Positions 1 through 15,169 of a stretch of DNA of 64,000 bases are shown piece after piece; the first letter of the stretch is position 1; the number at the start of each line of letters is the position of its first letter. Source of the stretch: Acanthamoeba lenticulata (taxonomy: Eukaryota > Discosea > Longamoebia > Acanthamoebidae); NCBI GenBank assembly GCA_002179805.1, contig NAVB01000136.1:1-64000 (forward strand), written 5' to 3'. The position numbers and the translations under genes are program-made. The notes beneath the pieces are model-generated. The model was not told where the DNA came from. It worked only from the letters and a program-made list of their open reading frames with translations, and searched no databases.

Positions 1-3000
1 CATTTGTGTGAGTAAAGGGTGAGTTAACTTCCCCATGGGGCGTGGTTGGCGTCGTACGGGTTGGAAATCAGCACGTGAGGCGAGACCACGAGGTCCATCA
101 GGCGCGCCTGCGGCCCGCCGCACACAACCACATAGGGCACGCGTTCGCCGTAGCGCGGCTCGGCGCGCGGGTCGACGGCCATCTCCTTCTGGCACACAAG
201 CGCGGCTGGCGGCGCGGGCACCTTTGTGCTGCATGATCATCGGACTCGTCGTCAGACAACACGTTCTTTCATTTAGTGGCGACGAGGTGCTGAGGCCACA
301 AACCTGTAGGTGCCGAGCCTGACTTCCTTGGCAAAGATAAAGTCCTTGAGCGAGACGCGCCCTGCGGCGAGTTTAGTCCATTGCCGCTGTACAAAGGCCT
401 TGATCGTTGAGAGGTCGCCTTGCTCAAACAAGAGCCTGATGAAGCCGCCGTGATGATCAGCTCAGCCACACAACATGCTTGAGCCAAAGCATGAGTACCT
501 AAGGGATTTCTCGAGGATCTTGCTGACGGCGGGGCAGGTGTCGCGCCGCACGGTTTCAATGCCCTTGGCCTCGAACGTGGGCTCCTTCTGGTCTGCGCTC
601 TCGTACTTGTATCCCACGTAGCGCTGCATTCTCATCAGTCAGTCACTCCGGTTGTCATGCACAAACACAGAGAGTGTCGTGCACACACACCTTCTTGGCC
701 AGGAGGATGCACGGGTGGTAGACCTTCTCAAACTGCAGCGTCACTGGCCTGTGGACAAGAGAACATACAACAAATGTTAGCAGACGTTATGCCAAGTGCC
801 GAGGAGGGCCGGACCAGGGGTTGGCTTTGGTGACGGCCTCCGCGATCTCACGGCCCACTTTAAAGGCCTGGTCCCTCGTGGCTCCCGGTACGCACACAAA
901 CAGACTGACTCACAAGCAAGTAGAGTCAGAGTCGGCCTTGAGGCAAGCAAGCAGGTTGCCGCGGGATGGAAAGTCACCTGTCCGTGTCGCCATAGATGAC
1001 GTTGGCGCCCCACTTGCTGGTGTTGTTGACCAGCCGTATGGCGTTCTCGAGTGTCTCGCGCCCCGTTTGCACGATTGAATCGGCGATCTGCAGGCCGACC
1101 CGCAACACATAACGATCAGGTCTTGCTCACTGCTCCGTGAGGCTTGGCGGGATACGTACCTCAACGCAGGGCATGCGGCCTGAGAAATTGGCCGACGTGT
1201 AGCCGTAGGTCACGTTGGCGATCATCTTCAGGCCGTACTGCTGCGCGTTGAGCTTCTTGTACAGCAGCTGCAACAGGCAAACGTTGTGAGACGCAAGGTT
1301 CAGGTCCCATGAATCCGAAGTAGCGGTGCTCTATAGGATCTCGTCTACGAACCTTGTCGTTCTTTGCCAGCTTCATGGCGGCCTTGACGACGATGCGCGT
1401 CTCCAAAATTTCCCGCAGCAGGCGTGGCAACACGCCCTCGCGCACCTCTTTCGTCACGAACATGACCTCGTTGGGCGTCACTGTGCGTGTTTGCCCCAAT
1501 GATCAGCCTTGAGCCCACGCGCGAAGCTGTACAGGGAGCAGAGGGGATGGGTACCAAAGATGTTGTCTTGGAGGTGGGCCAGCAGGCCCTTTGGCAGCGT
1601 CAGGGACGATGTGCCGAGGGGCTTGCTTGTGTTCTTGTGATTGCGCAGCTTGCCCATGCACGTCGAATAGCTGCACACGCACATCACACCATCGGATTGG
1701 ACCGGCCCAGCTGTGAGGACCTTGCAGGACACCACCTCGGTGAAGGACGGACATACCAGTAGTTGTAGGCGATGACAATCGAGGGATAGAGCGACTGGAA
1801 GTCGAGCACGATCACAGGATCTGGATAGAACCGCGAGAGCGGTTCCATCACGAGCGGGATGCACTCGATTGCCGCCTGGGCCGCCACCTGCGGGTCAATG
1901 GCGTGGAAAAGTTAGAGAAAACGAAACCACCAATAATAAAAACAAAAATAATTGAGAAGAGAGCACGAACCTGTTGGCGGGATGGCGAGATGAGGACGTA
2001 GTTGTGCAGCTTTGTCAGGCGAATCATCATAGACTCCACCCGGTACTGCGAGCCACGGGAGAGGACCGAGAAGAAGTCGATCCCGTACACTCGCGCCATT
2101 TCACTGGTCCGCCAGCCACAACACGGGGCCACGTATCAGATTTGCCCTTTGTCCGTCCTTCCTTGGTGACAACCCCACATGGTGAAGGCAGGCACCTTGT
2201 GCGGCCGACGATGTCGAGCTGCGTGAGCATGTCGAGGTAGTGCTGCACGCGTTCGACGTAGTGCTGAAGCACACGCCACCTCTGCACGCCATTGTGGTGC
2301 TTGTACCATCCGGTCATCGTCGCGTACGAGTAGTACGGAATCCTGTGGGCACGCGAGGGTGAGTTCGTCAGTCACATTCAGGGCAGTCGTGAAGACTGCT
2401 TTGGACGAACCGCTTGTGAAGGACGTGGTAGGCCGTGTTCTGGTAGGAGTAAGAGGGCAGCCGTAGCTCCGACCGAAGGATGCGCCATAGGTTGAGAACG
2501 ATGCGGCCGGTGATGTGCACCCCGGACGAGTGCGAATAGCCCCACTCGTCCTGCTTTCGGTCAAAGTGGTTGACCCCGCCCATTGGGCCCGTCAAGTTCA
2601 TCCGCGACAACTCTTCACACAGGTTGAGCCCTAGGGCACGACGACGTTGGGAGTCAGCATCTTCTTGCCGCGCTGATCCAGAATCAGAGAGAGCGGCGTG
2701 AGTACTGAGAGCGTAGCCGCGTTCGATGATGTAGCCGAGGGAGGACATCTGGATCTCGTAGCCCACAAGGATGTCGGGGTCGATCTGCGAGACCAGCTGC
2801 GCAAAGGCCAGCAGCATCGCGCGCTCGTCCTTGAACACGTCGATGCGACAGTCTGCGGCGCGCAGGGCATGAGTGAGTATAACAGGCACGTCGAGCGTCC
2901 TCTTAGGCCACATACCGAGCCCGTGCGTGGTAAACAGGGCGTCCTCCGGCACGGTGACGAGTATGCCCAGCATCTCTCTGGTTAGCGCGTGGTGCGCACA

Positions 3001-6000
3001 TGGCATATCGCACATGGACAGTGAGTGGCAGGTAAAGGGAAACAAGGCCTTGGTCCTGGCGTACGAGTTGTCCTCGGGATCGTCGTCACGAATGCAGTAG
3101 AAAATGGCCGTCAAAGCATCCTGGGCCGGGTTGGGCCGCAGCTCGGCCCGCGTATTGACTGGCCCGTGCCCCACGATGAGAATATGGTACGAAATCAAGC
3201 TTCAAGGAGCATCACACAGACGCACGCACCGTGGATTTCGATGCTCATCAGCGTGACGTGCTGCTGCTCGACGGAGCCCTGCCCTGTTGTGCTGCTCGAC
3301 CTGAAGACAGGCCAAAGGAGATGCTGGCGCACCAATCATGGAATGCAAAACATAAAACTGAACAGCTGGTTACCTATCGCGCCGGAAGCCATTGCCGCTT
3401 ACGGCAAAGCCACAGGTGTCCCCCGGTGCCGGTGTGGGCCGCTCGATTTGCGAGCGATCCTCCTTGGTCGTAGACTGGGCGTTGTAGGCCGTCGCTGCCG
3501 CAGCTGTCACAGTCCAAATAAATGTAAATTGAATAATAATAATAAAAAAACAGCAATTAAATTGTATGCGCAGGCTTAGACAGTACCCTTGGGCATTGTA
3601 GCCGCGGTCATGGCCTGGCCATGGTTGCGTGCGATCTCTTCAAACCGTACTCGCTTGGGTTCTCGCTCTTCGTCTTCGTTCTTTGCCTGTTGGGCCTCGC
3701 TTGGATTGGTCATGATGACTTGGCCATCACCAGTCTGGACCACCTTCAAGTGTTTCCAGGTCTCAGTCGTCATGCGCTGTTGGTCCTGGCCGCGCTCCTT
3801 ACGCTTGCGCTCTGCGGCCTCGGCTGCAAGGTCGAGTTTCTCGTTGGCGGCAAACAGGTTCTCGATATCGAGCAGCCGCTGAACTTCTGCCCGTGTCGGC
3901 GGGGCGCTCACCGGTGTATAAAAGTGCCCAAGCTTCCGTCTGCGTTGCAGGCATTGAACAACACTCAGAACCTGGTCTCATAAGCAGTAAATATTCCTCC
4001 CTCGCAGCACGTACCTCTTGGAAGGCCGCGTCGGCCCTACGCCGGGGTCATTCGCGGCGCTGGTCGTAGTTGTGGTTGTCATCGTCGTCGTGGTGGTGGT
4101 GTGCGTCGGTGCTTGTGGAGAGTCGGCGACGCGGATGGGCATTCGTCGTGCTTGATCGCGCTTGACTTGGGCGTAGTGCGCAAGACCGAGTGGCCAGTCC
4201 CGCCTCTCCGCAAGTGGGCCACTTTCCACACCCTTTTCGTGTGTAAGGATCGACTTCTTAAAGAAGATAAGAACAGAAAAAAGCAGTACCCATTTCTGGG
4301 AGAGCTCGGCCGGATCAAACTCTTTGACGTCGGCCAGCTCGCCAACGGACAGTTTAAGCACCACGCCGCCGATGGTCTGTTCCCCGAAGATCGCGCGTCA
4401 GCATGCCTCCATTGTTGGGCAAGAAAGAAAGAACGCATGGTGAACCTTAGTCTGGCGCGGGGCGTCCTTGGCGTTGGAGAAGAAGGGCGGGTGGTAATCA
4501 AAAGGAAGCATGTTGCCATTGTTGTTCGCAAGCAGCTGCTTCACTTCGGCCCTCGTTGGCGGCGGCTGCAGCAACAAAACGAGTGTGAGGAATGGTGAAA
4601 GTGAACGTAAGTGGAAGCGAGCAAGTACGTGGGCCCATCGGTAAAGTCCAGGGCCAGCCGGAAGAGGGCTAGGCGAAGGCCCGACGGTGACGGGCTGGTC
4701 GAGTGGGTTGGCCGGAGCTGCAACGGGAGCAGGCAATGGAGCGTCGGGCTGCGCCATGGACTTGCTCATGTCGCCGACAACTTGCACTTCAGCATCGTCG
4801 ACGATGGAGATGAGCCGCGCTGGCGCGGGAGGGCCGTCCGCCAGTGGCGGAAGAAAAAGGATCATAGACTGTTGCTGGAGCGACTCTTCCTCGTCGAGCG
4901 GTGCTGCACTCGCATCAGGATATGGCGTGCACGGCGGAAGATGTACCTTAACAGGTCCCTGGATATCAAGTGGCTGGTCCGCCTCGGCGGGCTCGAAGGG
5001 AGTTGTGCTGGTCACGGTTGCCTCGCGCCTCCTCTTCATTCGCTCCCGTATGCAGCGAACTTGCGCAGCTTCGGCCTCATCTTCGCCTGGTGGCACGTTC
5101 TTGTTTGCCTCGGCCTCGCTATCGTCAACAGTGCTGGCCAGCGCGACCGCGGCCGCCGAGGGAGCTGTCGTCGGATCGATGACAAGCTCCTCTGAGAGCT
5201 CCACGACTGGACTCGCCGCCTCCTCGGCATGCGGTGGCGAAGGCTGGACAGCATTTGTGGGTTTGGTCGTATGGTTGGCCTCTGGCTCGTTGACCCTCCG
5301 CGGCGGTCGGATTGGCCGGACATCAGGGACGAGGTCCTTGGTCGGCGACTCGGCCGAGAGCAGCGGAAGCGACAAGAACTCGGACGCCATCGGCAGGCCA
5401 TCCTCGCGGCCGCCGCCAGTCCTTGGGCCAGCCCGGCTGTGACGTGACTTGGCCGTCTGGCGGCGGTGTCCGTCCTCGTCCTCGTGTTGAAAGTGGTGGT
5501 GTGGTGGCAGCACCACAGCGAGGGGCTCCTTGACGGCAAAGGGCTGTGAAGGGGCCGAGGATGGGGAAACCGGCGACCACAGTGAGAGTGAGAAGTGGAG
5601 CGACGGTGACGCTTCAAAGTCGTCCTGGACTCCTTGCGTCGTCGACTTCTGAGCAGGCGTCGTTGGGGCGTTCATGGCTGCGCAAGCGACGACAGCCTTG
5701 GCGCTTGGCGGCCGATCGTCGATCTGTTTCTCGGTGTCGTTTGAGTCTTCACTGTCCCCGACGGCTGACTGCGCGACGACGCCGCAGGTGATGGGCATCG
5801 AAGCGCAGCTGCCCAGCGAGACAGCAGTGAAGTGGTGCGTCGATGTGGACGCAGTGGCTGCAGGCTCGGCCATCGATTGTGCCAGACTTGGGGCCACCGA
5901 GCGTTCGGTCAGCTGCGTCTCCGAGATCACATCCAATCGTTCGTCGAGCTGCACTGGCGGCAGCCGCTTATGCTTCTTCGGTCGCTTCGTGGCGGTCTTC

Positions 6001-9000
6001 TTCACCTCCTCGAACGGCGTTTCGGGGATGATGTCGAGACTCTCTGCCGCGTCCTCCACAACCTTTTGTCGTAGGCCAGCCAAATGCTTCGGTGCTGGTT
6101 TTTGCTGGTCCTTCCTCTGTCGCTCCGCTCGTGCAAGCTCGCTGTCGGGTGTCTGCGGGATCACCGACAGCTGGCTCAGCGATCCTGAATCGCTTCGGGG
6201 TTCTTCGTCAAGCTTGCGTTTCTCGCTGCTCTTGGCCAACCCAGGCGCCCTCACCTCGGCTTGCTTCCGAACCACGTCGCCTTCGCGCCGGCGCAATGTC
6301 GAAGTCTTCTCGGGACTTGCGTCGGGCGTGACGGGGACCAGTGTTGCCATCAGGGCCGCCGCGACAGCCGAGTCTGTCATGTCCTCCGCCTCGGCCTGAA
6401 CCTCAGCATCGGCTCGGCTCTCTGCTTTCCGTTTCTGCTGGCCCGTCTCTCGGGCGTCGTTGCCGCCTCGAGGCACCTTGAAACCACCGGCGCCAGCAAC
6501 GGTCTCTTGTGCCTTCTGCTGTCGACGCGAGACGCTGAACCCGGCCGTCGGCCGACGATCAGCGCTCTGACGTGCGGCACTCGGGAGTGATCGACGCGAC
6601 TCTGCCGACCGCGCCCTCGGTCTTTGCTCCTGAGCTTCGAGGCGCGTGGTGTTGGCCTCCACGGGCCTGCCCTTCTTGGCGTCAAGCATTTCACGGAGCG
6701 TGTCGGGCGACACTCGCTTTTGCCCTTGCTTCAGCCCTTTCTTGCGCGGCGGAGCGGGCGCGTCGTCGGTCCGTGAGCGCCCGCGACCAGCTTCAGTTCT
6801 GCGGCTTTGGGCCACAATATCGTCGCCGCGCTTGGAGTATTGATGATGATCGTCCACCGGGACTTTCTCTTCCCTTGATCGTCTCCGCTCTCGCTCCTTG
6901 TCCTTCTTTCCCTTGTCCTTCTTCTGGTGGCGGCTCTCGTCGCGTTCGCGCCTCTTCTCTTTCTCTTTCTCCCGCTCCTTTTCCTTCTTCCTTTTTTTGT
7001 CCTTTTTGTGGTGATGCCGATCGGACTCGCGATCGGCTCGTCGGGCCGAGGGGTCGGTCGTGGAGGCCCGCATGTTGAAGAGATTACAATAGCGGTCCAG
7101 CTTCTGGAGCTTGGCCTGGTACTTGACCGTCGGTGGCAAGTCCGGTTGCTTGTTCTGCAACGTGAGGTACGAGGTAAGCATGAGTCCATCACCGAACAAC
7201 GGCCAGCCCAGGAGTCGAACTATATAGAAGTACCGGAGAGCGCTTGGGAGCGTCAAGCCCGAGGGCCGTTCGCTTACGGGGTGGTGGAGGCGGCAGATCC
7301 GGCGGCTCGTCATCCGCTCCGTCAAACTGTGGAATATCTCGCAGAAGCGCTCGCAACTCTTCATCGCTGATGTCATCTTCGTCTCCTTGCGCCGCAGCGT
7401 CGTCGGGCAGCTTGTCCTTGCCCTTGTCCTGATGATGTTGTTGCCTCTGCATGGGGCGCTGTGTGTTATGTTGAGAGTAGGGCTCGGCCAACTGCCTGCA
7501 CAGCTTCTTTGCCGCCTGGAGAAGGATCGATCAGTCATGTGGGGGAGCAATCCGAGGCACTCTCACTGCCAAGCCTCGTACCTCTGAATTCTTGCGCGCT
7601 TCTTCCAGCAGCGCGGCGGACTTCTCGAGCAGGCTCTGCTCAGCCTTGGTGACCTCCGACTGCGAGGCCATGCTGTCACGACCAAACTTGTAAGACTGGT
7701 TGCCGCAAGGCAGCAAACATTCAATGGGATTGGGAATACATTTCATCCCGTTCTTTTTGGGAGTTTGTGGCTTCATCCTCGTCCTCAACTTCATCATCGC
7801 CATCTTCATCCTCCGATTCATAGTCGTGCATCCAGTTCAGAATGTCACGCATTTCGCTATCCGAAGACTGGACCCCGCATGTGTTAAAGCACCACTCACA
7901 AGTTGACGCACGTCATCAAGAAGCCGTACCTGCGAGAGGACAAGGTCTACATTGACTTCAGGGGCAACGTCCTTGTTCAGCTGCGTGACCTGGGACAGCT
8001 CGCCGCTCACCGGTGTGTGGTCGGCGAAGATGGCCTCCGGATCGCTCGCACGCGGTGTGTCCTGCAGGTTGGAGGGCAACTCGGTCAGCCAGGTCCAGGA
8101 GACAAAGCAATAAGGCCGGGATGTCCGATGTACCTGAAAGAAGGCCTGCAGCTGCGGCGAGAAGTGCGACAAGTTGCTGGCGGCAGCTGAATTGCCAACA
8201 ATACGCCAGTTGAGATCAGAAAATCAAAAAAGAGGCCACGGTAGCCATACACCGAGCTGAAGAAGGAGCGCTACCACTGGGCTGTTCACGGCCGCCAGTG
8301 GTGGCTCCGGTGCTGGCGCAAGGCACGTCCTCGGCCTTGTCCTGGCTGATGATGCGCTCAAATGCACGTAGGGCATCCTCCACCATCGGGAAGTGAGGAA
8401 TGTCGGCTCGCTCGGGCGTCTGCGCAGGTGATGCCTGCGAGGGCTTCCCCTGGGCCCGTCGGCGCATCCGATCCTCCTGCGGCGCGGGCGAGCATGTCAC
8501 GAAACAGTTTTCTCAAGACCTGAGCGATGCCAGACGAAACAACGCACCTCCCACATGGACGCAAGCGACTTGACGAGCTTGACGTCAGGCTGAACAGAGG
8601 GGTGGATTCGCTGCTGTGACCGCAGCTCTTTCAAGTTGACAATGTCTGCATAGTGGAAGCACAGCACCACACATGAGCAAGGGCTCTTCCATCGTGTCCA
8701 ACTCCCTACCTTTACAGCGGGCATCGATCTCAATCTCACACTTGGAGAGCCGAGGCAGATCAGTGCGAATCATGCTACGCGGGACGTTGTCGAGCGACCA
8801 CACCTTGAATAGCCCATTCTGGCCACTACCTGCAATCCGTCCGATGAGCCTCGGCTGTTGATCAGATCACATCCAAGGCTGACGTACCAGTAGCCGAAGC
8901 CTGGTGCATGGAGACAGCGGCACTGCTTGCCGATGCGGCAGGCGTGGCCTTGTGGCTGTCTGGTGGTGCGGCGCTGAGAGTAGGAAGGGTGCGTGAGGAG

Positions 9001-10170
9001 GGAACGAAAGGAGGAACAAAACAGAAGGGCCTGCAGACCTGCCCGGTGCGCCTGAGCTCACGCCTGAACGCTTGCCTGGCAGAGGCGGGCGGAAGAAGAC
9101 GCCAGAGAGATGAAGCAGCCCCATCCCGTAGAGATTGTGATCAACAAACACTTGCAGCTGGTAGGGGATGTGCGCCTGCGCAAAACAAACACGAGCCAAC
9201 TCTGAGCCGGCCACTTACAAGAGTCGGTCATGCGGGATCCGCAGTACCTCGAAGGGCTGAAACGGTCGATTCATGATGGCCCCGCTCCGGAGGAAGCGCA
9301 ATATGTGCGGCAGGTGATTGGGATTGGTGATGAACACCTGCACACAAGACAAAGCACGTAGCGACGTGTAAGCGAAAGCGAAGAAGCTGTGGACGGAAGG
9401 ACCAAACCTTCAAGAAGATGCCCTCTGCTGGGTGATACCCATAGAAGTTCTTGGCCTTGATGGGCATGATTTTGTAAATGTACTGGCCCTGAAGAGCAAG
9501 GTGGTCATGTCAGTCTTAAATTGGAAGAAGAAGACTGAAGAATCAACAGACAAACCTTGTTTCCGCCCAGTGAGACGTCCATGGCCCGAGTCAAGCTCGT
9601 GGCAAGCCGTGAAATGAAGGTGTCCACTATGAAAACGAGTCAGCACAGGGCACGGAGGCGAACAGATCCCGAGGCTGACGCACCTTGCTCAATGGTCTTG
9701 AGCCCCAGGTCCTCTTCCAACGGCAAGAAGAAGTAGGGAAAGGCCTGATAGGCGTGAGGACATTGCGGGATCCAAGCCAACAAGGGCTGGGCTAGTACCA
9801 TGTGCAGGTGCAAACACACCTTCTGGCCAGCGAGGGTTGTCCCAAAGATGCGCAGCACAGGCACACGGTCGATAGCTGTACCTGTGCTGACGCAAGAACG
9901 TTCATGAAAGAGCGTGAGTAAGGGCGTGGTGCTTGTTTCCCGGATTGGGTGCACACGTGCCTAGAAAGCCGGAGTAGCCAATATCCAGCCCTTCCACAGG
10001 GCGGCTCATGTAGTGGTCCACCTGGCGTCCCGGATTGATGAGAAGAGAAAGCTGCCGGAAAGATCTGAATGTTAACATACCGTGACAATGCGCAGGCTAA
10101 AAACAGAAGCGTCCAGCAACGCCTGCTCCACGCCCGCCCCTGTCTCAGAGGCTGTCAGCTGCGTCCCCAT
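1..10170 (-). CDS. REV3: DNA polymerase zeta catalytic subunit (REV3), 3' end cut by window
   Basis: Family B translesion polymerase that extends past DNA lesions with Rev7 and PolD accessory subunits in the nucleus. The ATG at 10170 opens a short exon ending SLRIVT, followed by VDHYMSRPVEGLD and VPVLRIFG, the Rev3 N-terminal signature; the FVDHNLYGMGLL block lies near 9150. About 7200 to 4620 encodes a long charged, K/R/E/S-rich disordered insert, as in other Rev3 proteins. The exonuclease-like region follows (VTLMSIEIHG near 3240, DPDILVGYEIQM near 2780); the expected catalytic acidic residue of exo I is absent, as is usual for Rev3. Polymerase motif A (DFQSLYPSIVIAYNYWY) is near 1780, motif B (ANVTYGYTSANFSGRMPC) near 1200 and motif C (VIYGDTD) near 985, with catalytic aspartates intact. 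RYGERVPYVVV is near 140. Many short introns interrupt the gene. The C-terminal cysteine clusters would lie before base 1. Confidence 0.95.
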
Positions 10171-10318
10171 CTAGCTCATCGATCATGTAAATTGGTTGTC
10201 GTTTGTGCCACCAAGTATTTCGAAGAAGTATTTGAACAATTCTTCACATTCTAACGAACGAAGCAATTTTGGGGTGCGGGGCAAAACGCTTTCGTTCTTT
10301 TCTTTTCTTCCTCTACAC
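10171..10318. promoter_or_regulatory. Short divergent intergenic region between REV3 and GNAT gene
   Basis: Only 148 bases separate the two divergent start codons, so both 5' UTRs and any core promoter must lie here. The stretch is AT-richer than the flanking exons and ends in a pyrimidine-rich run before the GNAT ATG. No TATA box or other named element was recognised; the promoter assignment is inferred from geometry only. Confidence 0.35.
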
Positions 10319-11082
10319 ATGACGCAGAACACCGCTGGCGGGGTGCGGGTCGGCCTCATCGCAAACCAGCCGCAGTTCATTCCCACTGTTGCCGAATGGT
10401 GGTGGCGGGAGTGGGGCGACTCCTATCAGGTACAGCCAACTTGCGCCGGAAGGCAACAGGTCCTTTTTCTTCTGTATGGTCAACTCTTGTCCTGGCGGGG
10501 GGGGGGGCAAGACAGGACTTGGGTGTACACACACGAGGTGAGGCGGAAGTCTACCTCCGTTCCAACTTTCTGAATGAGGACCGCATTCCGTTGTGCGTTG
10601 TGGCCTGGAGCGGCGACCGAGTGTGCGGCACGGTGTCGCTGGACGTCCAGGATCTGGCCATCCGACCACAGCTGGGCCCCTGGTTGGTCAACACCTTCGT
10701 GCACCCTGACTTCCGAGGCCGCAGTGCGATATCTGTCTCATGATGTGTTTTTTTTGTCATTTTATTATGGTGGTGCCTGACCTTTGCACGATCACACAGG
10801 CATCATGACCCTCATGCTCAACGAAATCACCCAGAGGGCGAAAGACTTTGGCACCAAGGAACTCTACTTGTGGACTCCCGACGCCAAGGTGGTCTCAATG
10901 TACAAGCGTCAGGGCTGGCGAGGTGCGCCTCCTCACCCTCCTGGCCGAACCAAGTGGGGCAACAACCTGACAGGACTCTGTGCACAGTTATTGAGGAAGC
11001 GGACTATCAGAAAGAAAAGATCACTATCATGAAGCTCGAGCTCGCCTCTTGGCCGCCGAAGAGGGAGGCTGCGCGACTTTAA
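10319..11082 (+). CDS. GNAT-family N-acetyltransferase
   Basis: Small acetyl-CoA-dependent acetyltransferase, 169 aa over four exons read as 10319-10429, 10543-10723, 10800-10922 and 10988-11082. All introns are GT..AG and the frame is kept at each join. GNAT features are a beta strand with VCGTVSLDV, then LVNTFVHPDFRGRS, the acetyl-CoA-binding loop before a helix (MTLMLNEITQRAKDFG), then ELYLWTPDAKVVSMYKRQGW, the usual beta5 and YxxxGF-like segment, and a final strand KITIMKLEL. The last acceptor was placed at 10987 rather than 10973 because only that choice gives GWRVIEEADYQKEKITIM, the expected GNAT ending. Intron 1 carries a run of nine or more G near 10500. The substrate (amine, peptide or drug) cannot be told from sequence. 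Confidence 0.85.
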
Positions 11083-11213
11083 AGCGTGACTTGTCCCAAG
11101 CCAATAAGGGGACCCGCAGCGGGCGGAGAAAGGCGAAAGAAAGATACCCGCCGAATTGACAAGCAATAATAAGCTTTCGGGCTGTGCGGCATTTCGTTGT
11201 ACCCAACATAAAC

Positions 11214-12994
11214 ATGCAGCAAGCCACGCTTGCTGTCCTTCTCGTTGTCCTCTTGGCCGTTTCGGCCCTTGCTTCGCGCCGTGCGTCATGTCCCCTTTTG
11301 AACGTCTCTCGTATCTTGTGTACGCTCTTTCCTTACGCAATTGCTCCCCTGCAGAAGTGGCGCCCCTGAACCTGGCTGAAGATGACTCCAAGCGCATCCC
11401 TGGCGAGTACATCGTTATGCTTACGGATGGGCTCTTGCTTTCGCAGTGTACTTCTTCTTCTTTTTTTTTTCGTCGCTTCGATCTTCTTGCCATCTTTTAT
11501 TTCTTCTGGGCAACTTACTGAAACAACGTTGCACAACCAGTCAATGTCCAGGTGGCCGCCATCCGTTCAGCTCTTGCTGCGGCGAAGGACGGCAGCGAGT
11601 TCATCCGCTCGTTTGCCATTGGTGATAACTTCCGTGCCGCCCACCTCAAGCTGTCTCCTGGGTAATTGCTTTTCCCTGCCTTGCAGCAGTGCATTTTGGC
11701 CCCTTTTGTTTGACAATTTGAGGCCTATGCAGCATGCTGGACGTGATTCGTGCCCACCCGTACGTTTCCCTCGTTGAGGAGAACCAGGAAGTGAAGCTCC
11801 ACCAGGCCTGCTACCGCCAGAACGACGTCATCTGGGTATACACGACCAGGCAATAACCTTGACTTTTGGTCGTTCTCACTCTTTTTTTTTCTTTCTTTCT
11901 TTCTTTTGTATCAGAACTTGGCCCGTATCGACACCCACGACATCGACCTGGTCGACGATGACTACAAGTTCGGTGAGACCGCGACCGACGTCGATGCTTA
12001 CATCATCGACACGTACGTTGCTTGTGCTGACCCGATGCCCCTTCGTCCTCCTGGCTCACTCGTGTGCGCGCGTACTAAACAGGGGTATCCTCACCACTCA
12101 CATCGAGTTCGAGGGTCGCGCCAAGTGGGGCAACAGCTTTGCCGACGACGGCGTCGATGCCGACTGCAACGGACACGGCACCCACGTCGCCGGTACTGTT
12201 GGTGGCCGCCTCTATGGCGTTGCCAAGAATGTGACTCTCATCGCTGTACGTCGACTTGGTCCTCCTTCGAGCGTCACACCGTGCGGCTCACCCTTTGGTA
12301 AAACAAAAACAGGTCAAGGTGCTCGACTGCGACGGCTCCGGTACCTACGACGGTGTCATCTCGGGCATCAACTGGACCGCCAACCAGGCCAAGAAGACCG
12401 GGCGCCCCTCGCTCGCCAACATGTCGCTCGGTGGCGGCAAGTCGGCCACCGTCAACGCCGCCGTGGCTGGTACGGAAGCCCTCTTGGTGCCTCAGTTGCG
12501 AGGCCGATGAACTCATCTTCTTGTGCGCAGCGGCCGTGGACGCTGGTGTGACCTTCGTCGTTGCTGCTGGTAACGAGAACACCGACGCCTGCCTGCGCAG
12601 CCCGGCCAGCGAGCCCAAGGCCATCACCGTGGCTGCCACCACCATCACTGAGACGCCTGCGGGCGTCGAGAAGGACAGGCGGGCGAGCTTCTCCAACTTT
12701 GGCAAGTGCGTGGACATGTCCGCGCCGGGCCAGCTCATCAAGGCCGCGTGGATCGACCAGGCTGGCTACCCGCCGAACACGGTCTACAACACCATCTCGG
12801 GCACTTCGATGGCCAGCCCGCACGTGGCCGGTGTCGCCGCCCTCATCTTGAGCAAATCGCCCAAGTCGACGCCCGCTGAGGTCGAGCAGGCCCTCGCCGC
12901 CGTGGCGACCGAGGGTGTCATTGATCTGGCCTGCCCCACCTCTAGCGCCGTGTGCGCCTTCACCCCCAACCGCCTTCTCTACACCAACTGCTGA
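11214..12994 (+). CDS. Secreted subtilisin-like serine protease (S8, proteinase K type)
   Basis: Preproenzyme of an extracellular or lysosomal endopeptidase. The first exon encodes a signal peptide ([20 protein letters not shown]). An I9-type propeptide follows, with IPGEYIVML and later [17 protein letters not shown]. The mature domain has the full triad: Asp in AYIIDTGI near 12010, His in [12 protein letters not shown] near 12180, Ser in [17 protein letters not shown] near 12810; the oxyanion Asn is in [12 protein letters not shown]. Order and spacing match the proteinase K subfamily. The gene is split by several introns of about 50 to 90 bases; the exon 1 donor follows the signal peptide. 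The C terminus ends NRLLYTNC just after the catalytic domain, so no extra domain is present. Acanthamoeba is known to secrete such proteases; a role here in feeding is inference. Confidence 0.93.
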
Positions 12995-13375
12995 GTGCTT
13001 CCGCACTGCCAGCGTTGAGAGTGCCTTGAGAGCGCGCCGGGTTCATGTCTTTGGTCCCTTTTTCAACAAGAAACCCTGTTCTCTGTACGCGGCCCCGATC
13101 TTGTGCCGACTTGTCGGCCAACAGTTGGCTTGGGGAGAGAGTGGTTCCCTTGCGAGCTCACCGCGAGGCTCTTGTCGACCACATTTTGTAAAAGGGCCAA
13201 GAGAAACGTTCGTGTTGTGTTCTAGCCAGCACACGCCTCCCCACTTCAGTTTTCTTTCGATTTATTTGTTATGTCGACCCACACCGAATCGAGCGTTAAG
13301 AGGAGCGTTCGTCGCATTGTCAATTCGTGCATTCTTTCGCCCAACGAGTGCGGTTCTAGCTTAAACAGCAGCAAG
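12995..13375. other. Intergenic / 5' leader before aspartate aminotransferase
   Basis: This stretch holds the protease 3' UTR and the leader of the aminotransferase gene. An in-frame upstream ATG at 13271 with no intervening stop would add 35 residues rich in Ser and Arg/Lys to the aminotransferase. No other coding signal was found. Confidence 0.4.
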
Positions 13376-15027
<1,652 letters not shown>

Positions 15028-15169
15028 TCGCTTGCGTTACGTGACACATTCCAATTTGGTAATTTGTAACCTTTTTTGGAGTTACAACGGTATTTGATAT
15101 AAAAAAACGCCAAGACAGTTGTAGATCACAAAACCGCAGTTCGGAACCATTTCAAGTCGGCTCCAAGAC

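Noticed and set aside
10495..10510. G-run as a possible regulatory G-quadruplex
   Set aside because: Single run of about nine G in an intron without the additional G-tracts a stable quadruplex needs.
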